Of a stretch of DNA of 37,125 bases, positions 1 to 8,134 are shown piece after piece. The notes below the pieces were generated by a model. It was given only the letters and a program-made list of their open reading frames with translations. It was not told where the DNA came from and ran no database searches. Source of the DNA: JBFHIZ01 sp041596215 (GTDB taxonomy: Bacteria; Bacillota; Clostridia; Lachnospirales; Lachnospiraceae); assembly GCA_041596215.1 (NCBI GenBank), contig JBFHIZ010000023.1, forward strand, positions 1 to 37,125, in the 5' to 3' direction. The translations under genes and the position numbers were made by a program. The stretch's first letter is position 1; each line of letters starts with the position of its first letter.

Positions 1-83
1 ATCAACATCTAGCTAATTTTTTCCGTTAGTTTCTTCTTATCTTCCACTATTTTTCTTGTACTTCCATAAAGGTTATACATTTT

Positions 84-309
84 GAAGTTGCAAAGCAGCT
101 TCTAATGGTTCGACGAAGTCGAAACTATTTACTGTTTTTTTTCTGGTTCGTCTCTCTTTCGAAAGACTTTCGTTTTCAAAAATTTTCTCAAATTTTTCAG
201 GTTCGTTAAAACCTGTTGAATCTTAAAGATTCATTATCATAATGAATTTTCAAGGTTGCATTACTATTTAGGAATTAACTATTCTGCTTTGGTTTAATTG
301 AGCAGAATA
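84..309 (-). other. Palindrome-rich noncoding region downstream of the tRNA-Ser genes
   Basis: No coding frame is convincing here. Seven inverted repeats follow one another: 84-102 (8-bp arms, one mismatch), 109-123 (TTCGAC/GTCGAA), 160-172 (CGAAAG/CTTTCG), 198-215 (CAGGTT/AACCTG), 218-232 (GAATCTT/AAGATTC), 229-247 (ATTCATTAT/ATAATGAAT) and 280-309 (TATTCTGCT/AGCAGAATA). The region lies downstream of both tRNA-Ser genes on their strand, and no T-tract marks a clear terminator, so the tRNA transcript probably runs through it. It may be a leader or spacer of a stable RNA operon beyond the left edge, but that is inference. Positions 1-83 hold nothing I recognise. Confidence 0.6.
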
Positions 310-385
310 TCCTAGGAATTTCTTCCCATTTCAATGTTCCATGTTTATTAAGTGATAATATTGGCAATTCATTAGAAAAGACCAA

Positions 386-474
386 CGGAGAAGGAGGGAT
401 TTGAACCCTCGCGCCGCTATTAACGACCTGCACCCTTTCCAGGGGTGTCCCTTCAGCCACTTGGGTACTTCTCC
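386..474 (-). tRNA. tRNA-Ser (anticodon GGA)
   Basis: Read on the minus strand, this folds as a class II tRNA. It has acceptor arms GGAGAAG/CTTCTCC, a D arm, the anticodon stem CACCC/GGGTG around loop CTGGAAA (anticodon at 438-440), a long variable arm and a T arm with GTTCAAATC. The discriminator is G, as usual for tRNA-Ser. It reads UCC/UCU codons. The 3' CCA is not encoded, so it must be added after 3' trimming. Ribonuclease Z, encoded at 4.7 kb, is the enzyme class expected to trim such precursors. Confidence 0.96.
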
Positions 475-536
475 AAATAAGCTGATTACTCAATATTCCT
501 AGCATTTTTAAAAATTTTCATTTATAAAAATTGCAG

Positions 537-622
537 CGGAGAGGGAGGGATTCGAACCCTCGCGCCCTTGCGGACAAACGGTTTTCAAGACCGCCTCGTT
601 ATGACCACTTCGATACCTCTCC
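537..622 (-). tRNA. tRNA-Ser (anticodon TGA)
   Basis: This is a class II tRNA on the minus strand with acceptor arms GGAGAGG/CCTCTCC, anticodon stem GCGGT/ACCGT around loop CTTGAAA (anticodon at 585-587), a long variable arm and a GTTCGAATC T loop. The discriminator is G and CCA is not encoded. It reads UCA-type codons. It lies 62 nt upstream of tRNA-Ser(GGA) on the same strand, so the two are probably one transcript from the promoter at 653-681. Confidence 0.96.
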
Positions 623-652
623 ATGTTGCGCTCTCAAGTGAACGCAAAAGTT

Positions 653-681
653 ATTTTAGCAAAAATAAGAACTAGTGTCAA
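653..681 (-). promoter_or_regulatory. Sigma-A type promoter of the tRNA-Ser pair
   Basis: On the minus strand, -35 TTGACA (676-681) and -10 TAAAAT (653-658) are separated by exactly 17 bp, with a TG motif just upstream of the -10. Transcription would start about 25 nt before tRNA-Ser(TGA). Confidence 0.85.
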
Positions 682-719
682 CAACTTTTTTCATTATTCT
701 TGTTTTTTTTTCAAAAGCC

Positions 720-2318
720 TTATTTCTTGCTGATAATCACATTTTTTGTTGCAAATTGATAATAGTAGATTTGTAAATTATCTGAGGCCGTTTCCGTCCA
801 TTTCTGAAAATATATTCCACCCTCATCAGCATAAATCGCCTTACAATTAGTGTCTCCATTAGGTAAGGTTAATATGGTTTCTACCATTTCATTTTCTAAA
901 TTATACACATAAGCTTTTTCTTTGCCTTCTTCTTCTACTCGAAAAACTAAATATCCATTTGCTATCGCTTCTAAATTCGTTGCATAAAATCCAACATATG
1001 CATCCATTGTCTCATCAAAATACAACAAAGTTTCCCATTCCCCATTTTTATCAAACATTACTTCGCCACTATCACTAGCAACAATTCGATATCCGTATTT
1101 ATTTAACCAAAATGGTAGACCATAAAAATCATTTTCCTCGGTCTCCGTATCAAGGATAAGTAAAGAATCGGAAAATCCTGCAGAATATATGGAGTCCTGT
1201 TCAAGCAAAACACTTACGGGATTCCCATATTCATCTAATCTATATTCTTTTAAAAAATCCCAATCATATAAATACAAAACATCTTCATATAGATATATTG
1301 CTGGAATATAAAACCAATCACACTCCATGTCATCCAAAATTGTTTCTGCATCCGTTCCATCACGATTCATCATACACAGACGAAAATATTTTTTGTATAT
1401 ATTAGGATTCGTTACCTCTTCTGCAGGAATCTCTTCAATAAAATATATTGCAAATTCTCCCACAAAAAATCGCAAAATATAATGTCCTCTCTTTTGTGGT
1501 TGATAAATAACTTCTTCTTTTTCTGTTTCTTTATCATAAAGTATAAGCATATTCCTTTCAAGAATATACTGTTTCTTTTCTATTTCTACAACCTCTAAAT
1601 TCACATCCCAAAAAGAAGTTGCAATTGGTAACGGTTCTTTTATTTCCTTTTGCCCTTCGATTTCATCATTGGTATATAAGTTTACTAAACGTTCCAAACT
1701 AATCATCGGTTCGATTTTTGAGGTGTATAGTACTTGAAGACTAAGTTCTAATTCTTTTGGCTCCATACATTTTTCCGCATAACAAATTTCTACTTCAAAC
1801 ACTTGTTTATATTTATAATTCATTGATTCCGTAAAACATTCTCTTTTTCGGAAATAAAATTCTTCGTACGTTTCTGGATTAGGAACCATTTTTTCATCAA
1901 TTTTTTCATCATTTCTATATATTTCCTGAATCACATTTTCTTTATATACCGGAATTTCATACGCTATGGTTTCTGCTTCAGAAAAACTACCATCATCCAC
2001 CCGAATTCGAGAATAAAGCGAGATATTATCTTCTAAATTGTTTTCAACAATCACTTCTAATTTAGCTTGAAAATTTTCTTTTGGTGTTATTTTGGTGATG
2101 CGTATCTTAACATTCTCGTTTTCTACCAATGTCTGTGGCATCACAAAATACCCAACAAGGCCTTTTTCCTCATTTGAGATAAAATCTTTTTGGGCTATCT
2201 CTTGATCTTCTTGAATAATTTTATAGGTGATTCCCTCTTCACCTTGGGTTATAAAATAGAAAATCCCAAATAAGCAAATAGAAAGAACTATTACCCATAT
2301 TTTATTCTTTTTTTTCAT
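720..2318 (-). CDS. Membrane-anchored protein with a propeller-like C-terminal half, function unknown
   Basis: The 532-residue protein starts with a Lys-rich end and one hydrophobic helix (about residues 7-25) with no lipobox, so it is probably anchored with the bulk outside. Residues about 40-230 are a beta-rich region I do not recognise. From about 230 on, repeated strand-turn units with phrases such as NRDGTDAETIL resemble the DUF5050-type beta-propeller seen in many clostridial surface proteins. The ATG follows a clear AAGGAG site. It lies 13 nt downstream of ispD as the likely last gene of the tsaE-ispD operon, and its stop is followed by the tRNA promoter with no terminator between. The function is unknown; the propeller assignment is from pattern only. 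Confidence 0.75.
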   Translation of the reverse strand: MKKKNKIWVIVLSICLFGIFYFITQGEEGITYKIIQEDQEIAQKDFISNEEKGLVGYFVMPQTLVENENVKIRITKITPKENFQAKLEVIVENNLEDNISLYSRIRVDDGSFSEAETIAYEIPVYKENVIQEIYRNDEKIDEKMVPNPETYEEFYFRKRECFTESMNYKYKQVFEVEICYAEKCMEPKELELSLQVLYTSKIEPMISLERLVNLYTNDEIEGQKEIKEPLPIATSFWDVNLEVVEIEKKQYILERNMLILYDKETEKEEVIYQPQKRGHYILRFFVGEFAIYFIEEIPAEEVTNPNIYKKYFRLCMMNRDGTDAETILDDMECDWFYIPAIYLYEDVLYLYDWDFLKEYRLDEYGNPVSVLLEQDSIYSAGFSDSLLILDTETEENDFYGLPFWLNKYGYRIVASDSGEVMFDKNGEWETLLYFDETMDAYVGFYATNLEAIANGYLVFRVEEEGKEKAYVYNLENEMVETILTLPNGDTNCKAIYADEGGIYFQKWTETASDNLQIYYYQFATKNVIISKK

Positions 2319-2331
2319 AGCTGCTCCTTAT

Positions 2332-3042
2332 TCAGGTTGCCTCTTGCGCAAATATTTGCGCTATCATTAAATCTTCTTCTGTTGTTATTTTTATATTCTT
2401 ATAGGTAGAAAACACAAGTTTACTTTGTCTCCCCATATAGTCTTCCAAAACCATGCAATCATCTGTAATATTTTTATGTAAAGTTCCATTTTCTTCATCA
2501 AAAAGTAAGCGTTCATAAGCCGATTTCACCTCATCAAAAGAAAAAACCTGTGGTGTTTGTACCGCCCATAATGTGCTTCGATCCGGTGTGTCGATTGCAA
2601 TTTCTTTCGCGTCTGATACTTTAATCGTATCTTTTACTGGTACTGCCGCAACACAAGCCTTATTAATTTCAACTTCATTTTGTAATTCTTGCAAGAGTTT
2701 TTCAGAGATAAATGGTCTTGCCCCATCATGAATAAATACATATTCCGCACTTTCTATTGCTTTTAAACCAGCGAAAACAGAATGATATCTTTCTTTTCCG
2801 CCCTCTACTATTTGAGAAATCTTTTGATATCCATATTTTTGAACGATTTCTTCTTCACAATATGCTTGCTCCCCCACACCAACAACCAAAATAATTTCAT
2901 CAATAAAACTTTTTTCAAAAACGTCGAGACAATAACAAAGTATCGGTTTATCTTGCAAGAGCAAATATTGCTTATGCACGTTACCACCCATACGTTTTCC
3001 TTTTCCTGCTGCCAATACAATTGCTACCTTTTTATTTTTCAT
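2332..3042 (-). CDS. ispD: 2-C-methyl-D-erythritol 4-phosphate cytidylyltransferase
   Basis: IspD transfers CMP from CTP to methylerythritol phosphate, the third step of the MEP route to isopentenyl diphosphate, in the cytoplasm. The N-terminus carries the nucleotidyltransferase signature LAAGKGKRMG, followed by the KQYLLL stretch, the HDGARPF motif in the middle, and the C-terminal TDD and KITTEEDL motifs typical of IspD. A GTG two codons upstream is in frame, but TAGGAG lies 6 nt before the ATG at 3042, so I use that start (236 residues, normal length). It follows tsaD closely. No ispF is seen nearby, so IspD is not fused or paired here. Confidence 0.95.
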   Translation of the reverse strand: MKNKKVAIVLAAGKGKRMGGNVHKQYLLLQDKPILCYCLDVFEKSFIDEIILVVGVGEQAYCEEEIVQKYGYQKISQIVEGGKERYHSVFAGLKAIESAEYVFIHDGARPFISEKLLQELQNEVEINKACVAAVPVKDTIKVSDAKEIAIDTPDRSTLWAVQTPQVFSFDEVKSAYERLLFDEENGTLHKNITDDCMVLEDYMGRQSKLVFSTYKNIKITTEEDLMIAQIFAQEAT

Positions 3043-3050
3043 GGACACTC

Positions 3051-4079
3051 CTATATTCGTTCGCCAAATCGTAAATTAGGAACTGCATTTAAATCATATC
3101 CGTGTCTTGTTCCTTGAAGATATTCATAATATCCAGCTACGGCAATCATAGCTGCATTATCCGTACAATAGACGGCAGATGGATAATAAAATTCCACATT
3201 TTCTTTTTCACAAGCTTCTTTCATTGCTTTTCGAAGGGATGAATTTGACGCTACCCCTCCTGCTATCGCAAATTTTTTCACTTTAAAATCACGCATCGCA
3301 CAAACGGAATGTTCCACTAATACATCTACAACTGCCTCTTGAAAAGAAGCAGCAACATCTTCCACGATAATTTCTTCCTTCTTCATTTCGCAAGAATTTA
3401 AATAATTTAATACCGAACTTTTCAGTCCACTAAAGCTAAAATCATATGCAGCTCCATCTATTTTAGCCCTCGGAAATGCTATGGCTTCTTTATTTCCATT
3501 TTTGGATACACAATCAATTTTAGGGCCTCCTGGATATCCTAATCCAATCGCTCTTGCAACCTTATCAAACGCTTCCCCCGCAGCGTCATCTCTTGTTCTT
3601 CCTAGAATACGATATTTCCCATATTCCTCCACCATAATTAAATGTGTATGTCCTCCTGAAACGACCAAAGACATAAATGGTGGTTCCAAATCTTTTTGCT
3701 CAATATAGTTTGCACTAATATGACCTTCGATATGGTGAACCCCGATCAGTGGAATTTTCTTGGCAAATGAAATTGCTTTTGCCGCAGATACCCCAACTAA
3801 AAGTGCACCCACTAATCCGGGTCCGTACGTCACAGCAATTGCCGTAATATTTTCTAAAGTAACTCCCGCTTCTGCAAGTGCCTCTTCAATCACTTGGTTG
3901 ATTCTTTCAATATGTTTTCTCGATGCAATTTCTGGAACAACTCCGCCGTATAAAGTATGAATATCAATCTGTGAAGATATGATATTTGATAATACTTCTC
4001 GCCCATTCTTAACCACAGATGCTGCGGTTTCATCGCAAGAACTCTCAATTCCTAATATATATATATCTTTCTTTTCCAT
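3051..4079 (-). CDS. tsaD: tRNA N6-adenosine threonylcarbamoyltransferase TsaD
   Basis: TsaD transfers the threonylcarbamoyl group from TC-AMP to A37 of ANN-decoding tRNAs, giving t6A, together with TsaB and TsaE. It shows the ASKHA fold start LGIESSCDET, the metal-binding HIEGH pair (His116 and His120 from the chosen ATG), the SGGHTHL loop and GGVASN near the C-terminus. Length is 342 residues, as expected. An in-frame ATG four codons earlier overlaps the previous gene, but GAGGAA lies 5 nt before the ATG at 4079, directly behind the upstream stop codon, which favours translational coupling. tsaB and tsaE lie further upstream in the same cluster; tsaC/ywlC is not in the window. Confidence 0.96.
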   Translation of the reverse strand: MEKKDIYILGIESSCDETAASVVKNGREVLSNIISSQIDIHTLYGGVVPEIASRKHIERINQVIEEALAEAGVTLENITAIAVTYGPGLVGALLVGVSAAKAISFAKKIPLIGVHHIEGHISANYIEQKDLEPPFMSLVVSGGHTHLIMVEEYGKYRILGRTRDDAAGEAFDKVARAIGLGYPGGPKIDCVSKNGNKEAIAFPRAKIDGAAYDFSFSGLKSSVLNYLNSCEMKKEEIIVEDVAASFQEAVVDVLVEHSVCAMRDFKVKKFAIAGGVASNSSLRKAMKEACEKENVEFYYPSAVYCTDNAAMIAVAGYYEYLQGTRHGYDLNAVPNLRFGERI

Positions 4080-4080
4080 T

Positions 4081-4680
4081 TTATTCCTCATCTTTAGTTA
4101 ATGTAAATCCATATATTTTCCAATGACCGTCTTCATCTTCACGTAATATATACATCTGTTCTGTAGTTATAATATTGGTTTCTTCTCGTAACGAAAATAT
4201 ACAATATAAACTCGCAAAAGAAAATCCATTTTCTTCAAAGTATTCCACATCAACACTTGGAGACAATGCAAAACTAGAAATGGTCAAGCCTTTTTCTTTA
4301 AAATATGCAATTTCCTCCTTCAGATCAACCAAATATTGCGCATCCGTTTGTTCCATATATAATTCGTCATCAAATAATTCTCTTGATTTTTTTGCTAAAG
4401 ATTCCAACTCCCCTTCACTAATTTCTTCATAAAACAATTGTGAAATTTCACAATAATAACGAATAACTTCCTTAGGACTTGGTGGATAATTGGTTTCTAG
4501 ATTTCGAAGCAGCACTTCATCCACCACGGTTATCTCCTCAATTGTTTCCGCTGGCTTCTCCTCCTTAGCGTTTATAAAATAATATCCAACTAATATAAGA
4601 ATTGCAATCAAAATAATCACAAGACTGCCTTTACTAAAGAACGTATTTCGTTTTTTATCTTTCTTTGTTGAATAAATCAT
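4081..4680 (-). CDS. Small single-pass membrane protein, DUF6715-like
   Basis: This 199-residue protein has a basic start, one hydrophobic helix at about residues 18-35, and an acidic extracellular part of alpha/beta character ending in a strand-rich section. It matches my memory of DUF6715, a family found beside tsaD in Lachnospiraceae, but this is unverified. It begins behind an AGGGGG site and its stop is one base before the tsaD ATG, so the two genes are probably translationally coupled. No catalytic motif is visible and no function can be assigned. Confidence 0.75.
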   Translation of the reverse strand: MIYSTKKDKKRNTFFSKGSLVIILIAILILVGYYFINAKEEKPAETIEEITVVDEVLLRNLETNYPPSPKEVIRYYCEISQLFYEEISEGELESLAKKSRELFDDELYMEQTDAQYLVDLKEEIAYFKEKGLTISSFALSPSVDVEYFEENGFSFASLYCIFSLREETNIITTEQMYILREDEDGHWKIYGFTLTKDEE

Positions 4681-4697
4681 ATTTCCCCCTTTAGACG

Positions 4698-5609
4698 TTA
4701 CTCGTCCTCAAAAACAAGTTCTACTGTTTTTCCATCTTTTCCAGCTTCCATTTTTTTGAAAATTTTCTTAGCCTCTGGTAAATATTCTTCTGGTTTTATA
4801 AGAGAAGGACTATAATGTGTCAGCCACATTTTTTTCACTTTTGCATTTTTTGCGATTTCAGCAGCTTCATAAAACGTCATATGTTTGTGCTCAATCGCTT
4901 TTTTTGCTTTCTCTGGATCCCCATACATCCCCTCGCATATAAATAAGTCCGAATTCTTCGCATGTTCAACCAACGACGCCGTAGGTCTTGTATCCGTACA
5001 GTATGTAATTTTCAAACCTTTTCTCGGCTCGCCTAATACCATATCTGGCGTATATTTTTTTCCTTCTACCTCTACTGTTTCTCCTTTTTGTAGCATCGCC
5101 CAATATCTTCTTTCTATTGGCAATGTTTGCGCTTTTTCTATTAAAAATTTAGCCCCACGTTCTATGACTATGGAATATCCATAACATAATATATTGTGAT
5201 TAACTTGAAATGCTTCAATACGAAATCCGCAAAAAGAAAATGACGCTTCCTTATCTTCTATTTCTATACATTCAATTTCAAATGGAAGCTCCGGTGCAAT
5301 AACACGCAATGCGGAAACCACCCGCAACAAACCTTTTGGTCCAATCAAAGTAAGTGGTTCTTTTCTTTCTGCATTTCCCATCGTTAAAAGCATTCCAGGC
5401 AAGCCACTAATATGATCTGCATGGAAATGAGTAAAACAAATAATGTCAATTGGTTTTGGACTCCATCCTTTTTTCTTTAATGCAATTTGCGTTCCTTCTC
5501 CACAATCTATCAAAATACTTTGTCCATTATAACGAGCCAACATTGAAGTTAGCCATCGATACGGAAGTGGCATCATCCCACCACAACCAAGTAAACATAT
5601 ATCTACCAT
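4698..5609 (-). CDS. rnz: Ribonuclease Z (tRNA 3' endonuclease)
   Basis: RNase Z is a zinc metallo-beta-lactamase-fold nuclease that cuts the 3' trailer from tRNA precursors lacking an encoded CCA. Residues 61-66 form the HxHxDH metal motif (HFHADH), preceded by LIDCGEGTQ. Later come the conserved CTDTRP, a CEGMYG metal or active-site stretch and HMTFYEAAEIA, as in the short ElaC-type enzymes. The 303-residue length fits the family. AAGGATGG lies just before the ATG. It sits between tsaB and the DUF6715-like gene. Both tRNA genes in this window lack CCA and are natural substrates. Confidence 0.94.
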   Translation of the reverse strand: MVDICLLGCGGMMPLPYRWLTSMLARYNGQSILIDCGEGTQIALKKKGWSPKPIDIICFTHFHADHISGLPGMLLTMGNAERKEPLTLIGPKGLLRVVSALRVIAPELPFEIECIEIEDKEASFSFCGFRIEAFQVNHNILCYGYSIVIERGAKFLIEKAQTLPIERRYWAMLQKGETVEVEGKKYTPDMVLGEPRKGLKITYCTDTRPTASLVEHAKNSDLFICEGMYGDPEKAKKAIEHKHMTFYEAAEIAKNAKVKKMWLTHYSPSLIKPEEYLPEAKKIFKKMEAGKDGKTVELVFEDE

Positions 5610-5667
5610 TTTCCCATCCTTTATTTTATAAATTTCATACCTTTTTTCTAGTTGCTTTCCCCTTGTT

Positions 5668-6399
5668 CTATTCGTTCTTGTTTATCCGTTCTTGTTCTAT
5701 CCGTTCTCGTTCTGCCTGTGACAACCGTAGGTATTCTGGTTTATGATAAGCAGCCTCTTCTGCTTCATATCCTTTCGTCGCCAGCACCCCTATCGTTGCA
5801 GCTCTTTGTCGATTAAATCCTGCTGGTGCAAAGCTGTATGGAACTGTCATTGTTTCTTTCAACGTTTCTGCATATACCGGAACGCCATCTCCCAAAAAAA
5901 TAACTTCTTTCCCAATCGCATTTAATTTCGCACTCATTTCTTCTATAGGCAGCACACATTGATCCATTATAATTTCTAATTCATAGCTCCGAATTCCTTG
6001 TTCTTTTTTTTCTTTAAATGAAAATAGTCCCGAATACACCTGGGCTCTTCTTGCATCCATAATTGGGCAAATAAGCTTTTCATTTCCATAAAGGTTATAT
6101 GCAAGGGCATGAAGTGTTGGAACTCCAATTATTTTAATCTGTAATGCAAGCCCTAATCCTTTTGCAGTTGCAGATCCTATTCGAAGTCCTGTAAAAGAAC
6201 CTGGTCCTTTAGCAATTGCTATCACATCAATGGTTTCTAAATCTAGTTCAATTTGTTTTGAAATTTCATCCAACATTGGTAATAATGTTTGAGAATGTGT
6301 TTTTTTATAATTAACTGTATACTCTGCAACCAAAAGATCATTTTCTATGATTGCAACAGAAGCTACTAATCCAGAGCTATCTAATGCAAGTATTTTCAT
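5668..6399 (-). CDS. tsaB: tRNA t6A biosynthesis protein TsaB
   Basis: TsaB is the inactive ASKHA partner that dimerises with TsaD in the t6A complex. The start ILALDSSG, THSQTLLPML, KGPGSFTGLR and the GVPTLHALA segment are characteristic. Its ATG overlaps the tsaE stop as ATGA (6396-6399), a strong sign of coupling. At 243 residues it is slightly long. The tail after the family core is rich in Glu, Arg and Asn and is encoded by imperfect GTTCTTGTT/GTTCTCGTT repeats (about 5669-5712), suggesting slippage has lengthened the C-terminus. Confidence 0.95.
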   Translation of the reverse strand: MKILALDSSGLVASVAIIENDLLVAEYTVNYKKTHSQTLLPMLDEISKQIELDLETIDVIAIAKGPGSFTGLRIGSATAKGLGLALQIKIIGVPTLHALAYNLYGNEKLICPIMDARRAQVYSGLFSFKEKKEQGIRSYELEIIMDQCVLPIEEMSAKLNAIGKEVIFLGDGVPVYAETLKETMTVPYSFAPAGFNRQRAATIGVLATKGYEAEEAAYHKPEYLRLSQAERERIEQERINKNE

Positions 6400-6833
6400 T
6401 CTTCTTCTCCTTGCTTCGTAATCGTAATTTTCCGATAATCAAATCCTTTTTCATTCTGTTTTTCTATACAAATTTGCATGTGTGTTTTTGGAAGAATACT
6501 AGAAATTCGATTCGCCCATTCAACAAAACATACCCCTTCACCATAAAAATAATCATCGTACCCAATTTCTTCCATTTCCTCTTCTTCTTCAATTCGATAA
6601 ACATCAAAATGATAAAACGGAATGCGTCCTTCTTCGTATACTTGAAGGATTGTAAAGGTAGGTGAATTTACAGGTTCTTGAATCCCAAGGCCTGCTGCCA
6701 CACCTTGTGTAAAGGTTGTTTTCCCTACTCCCAAATCTCCAAGCAATGTGTACACTTCTCCACGTATTGCTTCTTTACCTATTATTTCTCCTATTTTTCG
6801 CGTTTCTTCCCCGCTCCAAGTTTCATAAATCAT
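6396..6833 (-). CDS. tsaE: tRNA t6A biosynthesis ATPase TsaE
   Basis: TsaE is the small P-loop ATPase that resets the TsaB-TsaD complex during t6A synthesis. The Walker A motif GDLGVGKT is followed by NSPTFTI, the FYHFDVYRI segment and FVEWANRI, all hallmarks of the family. An in-frame ATG at 6845 overlaps the ycxB-like stop (TAATG), but GGAGAG lies 6 nt before the ATG at 6833, so that start (145 residues) is more likely. The gene overlaps tsaB by 4 nt. Confidence 0.95.
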   Translation of the reverse strand: MIYETWSGEETRKIGEIIGKEAIRGEVYTLLGDLGVGKTTFTQGVAAGLGIQEPVNSPTFTILQVYEEGRIPFYHFDVYRIEEEEEMEEIGYDDYFYGEGVCFVEWANRISSILPKTHMQICIEKQNEKGFDYRKITITKQGEEE

Positions 6834-6844
6834 TTTACTCTCCA

Positions 6845-7330
6845 TTAAATACGAATTTTCACTTTTTTTGCATCCATATGCGTGGAAATCATTTCCGTTA
6901 ATAATGTCAATTTTTCGCCAACATCCTGTTTGGGAAATATATATGCTCTTTGCGGTGTAATATAAATCACAATTGCTCCTGCTACATTACTTGCTTTATA
7001 AAATGCATCCCAGGAAAGCTTTTCCATTTGCTCTCCCTGCCTTACTTCGATTCCTTCTTCCGAAAAAATATAATGAAACGGCTCACATATGGATGGATTT
7101 TTTTTCACTTGTCTTTTCGCACGAAACCACATCTCAATTGGCATAAATGTTAATACAATAAGTCCCATAAATAAATATAGCAGTCCGATCGTTGGATTAT
7201 TAAAAAATGCTACCAATAAAAGGATTCCTACAAACGTACCGAAAATCCCAGCAAAACTAGTATAATTATGATGTAACATATAATTAAATAATACTTTACT
7301 TGTTAATTTTGTTTTCAATTCCAATTGCAT
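6845..7330 (-). CDS. YcxB-like membrane protein
   Basis: This 161-residue protein has two adjacent hydrophobic helices (about residues 27-62) and then a soluble C-terminal half with the pattern FSEEGIEVRQGEQMEKLSWDAFYKA, which fits the YcxB-like family of Bacillus. Members have no established biochemical role. It is the first gene of the tsaE-tsaB-rnz-tsaD-ispD run and is preceded by a TATAAT promoter at 7375-7402. The ATG at 7330 has a purine-rich GAAAGAGAGAG leader rather than a strong ribosome site. Confidence 0.8.
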   Translation of the reverse strand: MQLELKTKLTSKVLFNYMLHHNYTSFAGIFGTFVGILLLVAFFNNPTIGLLYLFMGLIVLTFMPIEMWFRAKRQVKKNPSICEPFHYIFSEEGIEVRQGEQMEKLSWDAFYKASNVAGAIVIYITPQRAYIFPKQDVGEKLTLLTEMISTHMDAKKVKIRI

Positions 7331-7374
7331 ATGCTCTCTCTTTCTTCTTTCCCATTTCTCTCTATAATCATTTA

Positions 7375-7402
7375 ATTATACTATAAACAATTCAAAGTGC
7401 AA
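7375..7402 (-). promoter_or_regulatory. Promoter of the ycxB-tsaE-tsaB-rnz-tsaD-ispD operon
   Basis: The minus strand shows -35 TTGCAC (7397-7402), a 16-bp spacer and a perfect -10 TATAAT (7375-7380), about 45 nt before the first start codon. A weak AAGGA/TCCTT hairpin around 7402-7417 has no T-tract, so I do not call a ribU terminator there. Confidence 0.7.
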
Positions 7403-7419
7403 GGATTAGAGTCCTTCAA

Positions 7420-8040
7420 TTAATGTCTTCCATGTAGAATCGGAGATAATGGTTTGTATATAAAGATTGTAAGAACTACTGATAACATAGCTTTTATAAA
7501 TGTAAATGGTGCATTGAATACTAGTAAACATTGAAATAATGGGTCATTTCCTTTTGTCCCAATACTCGGTGCGATTTCTTGATACATTGCGATAATTTGA
7601 TCAATTGGTAAAAAATTGGAATAAATCGGATATATTATATAATAATTAGAAATGACACTTGCTATTGCCATCGCTAATGCGCCTATTACAGAGCCAATAA
7701 TTGCATGTTTCTTTGTTTTCTTCCTTTTATAAAAGAAAGCAGCCGTAACGACAAACATACTACTTAATATAAAATTAGAGATTTCTCCTACCCACGCAGT
7801 CTGTGACATAGGAAGATGCAATACATTTTTAATTAATGAAATCATCATTCCTGCCATTGGTCCATACGCTAGCCCTCCTATTAAAGCAGGTAAGTCCGAA
7901 ATATCCATTTTTATAAATGGTGGCATAAATGGTGCTGGGAAATCCAATAACATTAAGACAAAGGAAATTGCTGACAACATCCCAATTGCAGTAAGTACAC
8001 GCATATCCAATCTTTTTTTTGATTCTTTTTTTCTTTTCAT
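7420..8040 (-). CDS. ribU: Riboflavin ECF transporter S component RibU
   Basis: RibU is the substrate-binding membrane subunit of an energy-coupling factor importer that takes up riboflavin. It has about five to six hydrophobic helices and the family phrase KMDISDLPALIGGLAYGP near residue 50. The shared ECF A/A'/T subunits are not in the window, as usual for group II systems. An in-frame ATG at 8052 itself contains the GGAGG ribosome site; that site lies 6 nt before the ATG at 8040, so the shorter 206-residue form is the real one. The FMN riboswitch and terminator directly upstream support the substrate assignment. Confidence 0.93.
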   Translation of the reverse strand: MKRKKESKKRLDMRVLTAIGMLSAISFVLMLLDFPAPFMPPFIKMDISDLPALIGGLAYGPMAGMMISLIKNVLHLPMSQTAWVGEISNFILSSMFVVTAAFFYKRKKTKKHAIIGSVIGALAMAIASVISNYYIIYPIYSNFLPIDQIIAMYQEIAPSIGTKGNDPLFQCLLVFNAPFTFIKAMLSVVLTIFIYKPLSPILHGRH

Positions 8041-8082
8041 TTTTTCCTCCATTTTTTATGCTCTTCAAAAAAACTGCCGTAC

Positions 8083-8115
8083 AAAAAAAGCCCCGAACTT
8101 AATCAGGGCTTTTTC
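8083..8115 (-). terminator. FMN-controlled transcription terminator
   Basis: On the minus strand a hairpin with stem AAAAAGCCC/GGGCTTTTT and a 12-nt loop is followed by T residues. It lies between the riboswitch and ribU, and is the expected expression platform: FMN binding would favour termination. Confidence 0.88.
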
Positions 8116-8134
8116 TATCCATCTATTACCATTA

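Noticed and set aside
275..505. Minus-strand open frame of 76 codons
   Set aside because: It runs through tRNA-Ser(GGA) and has no ribosome site.
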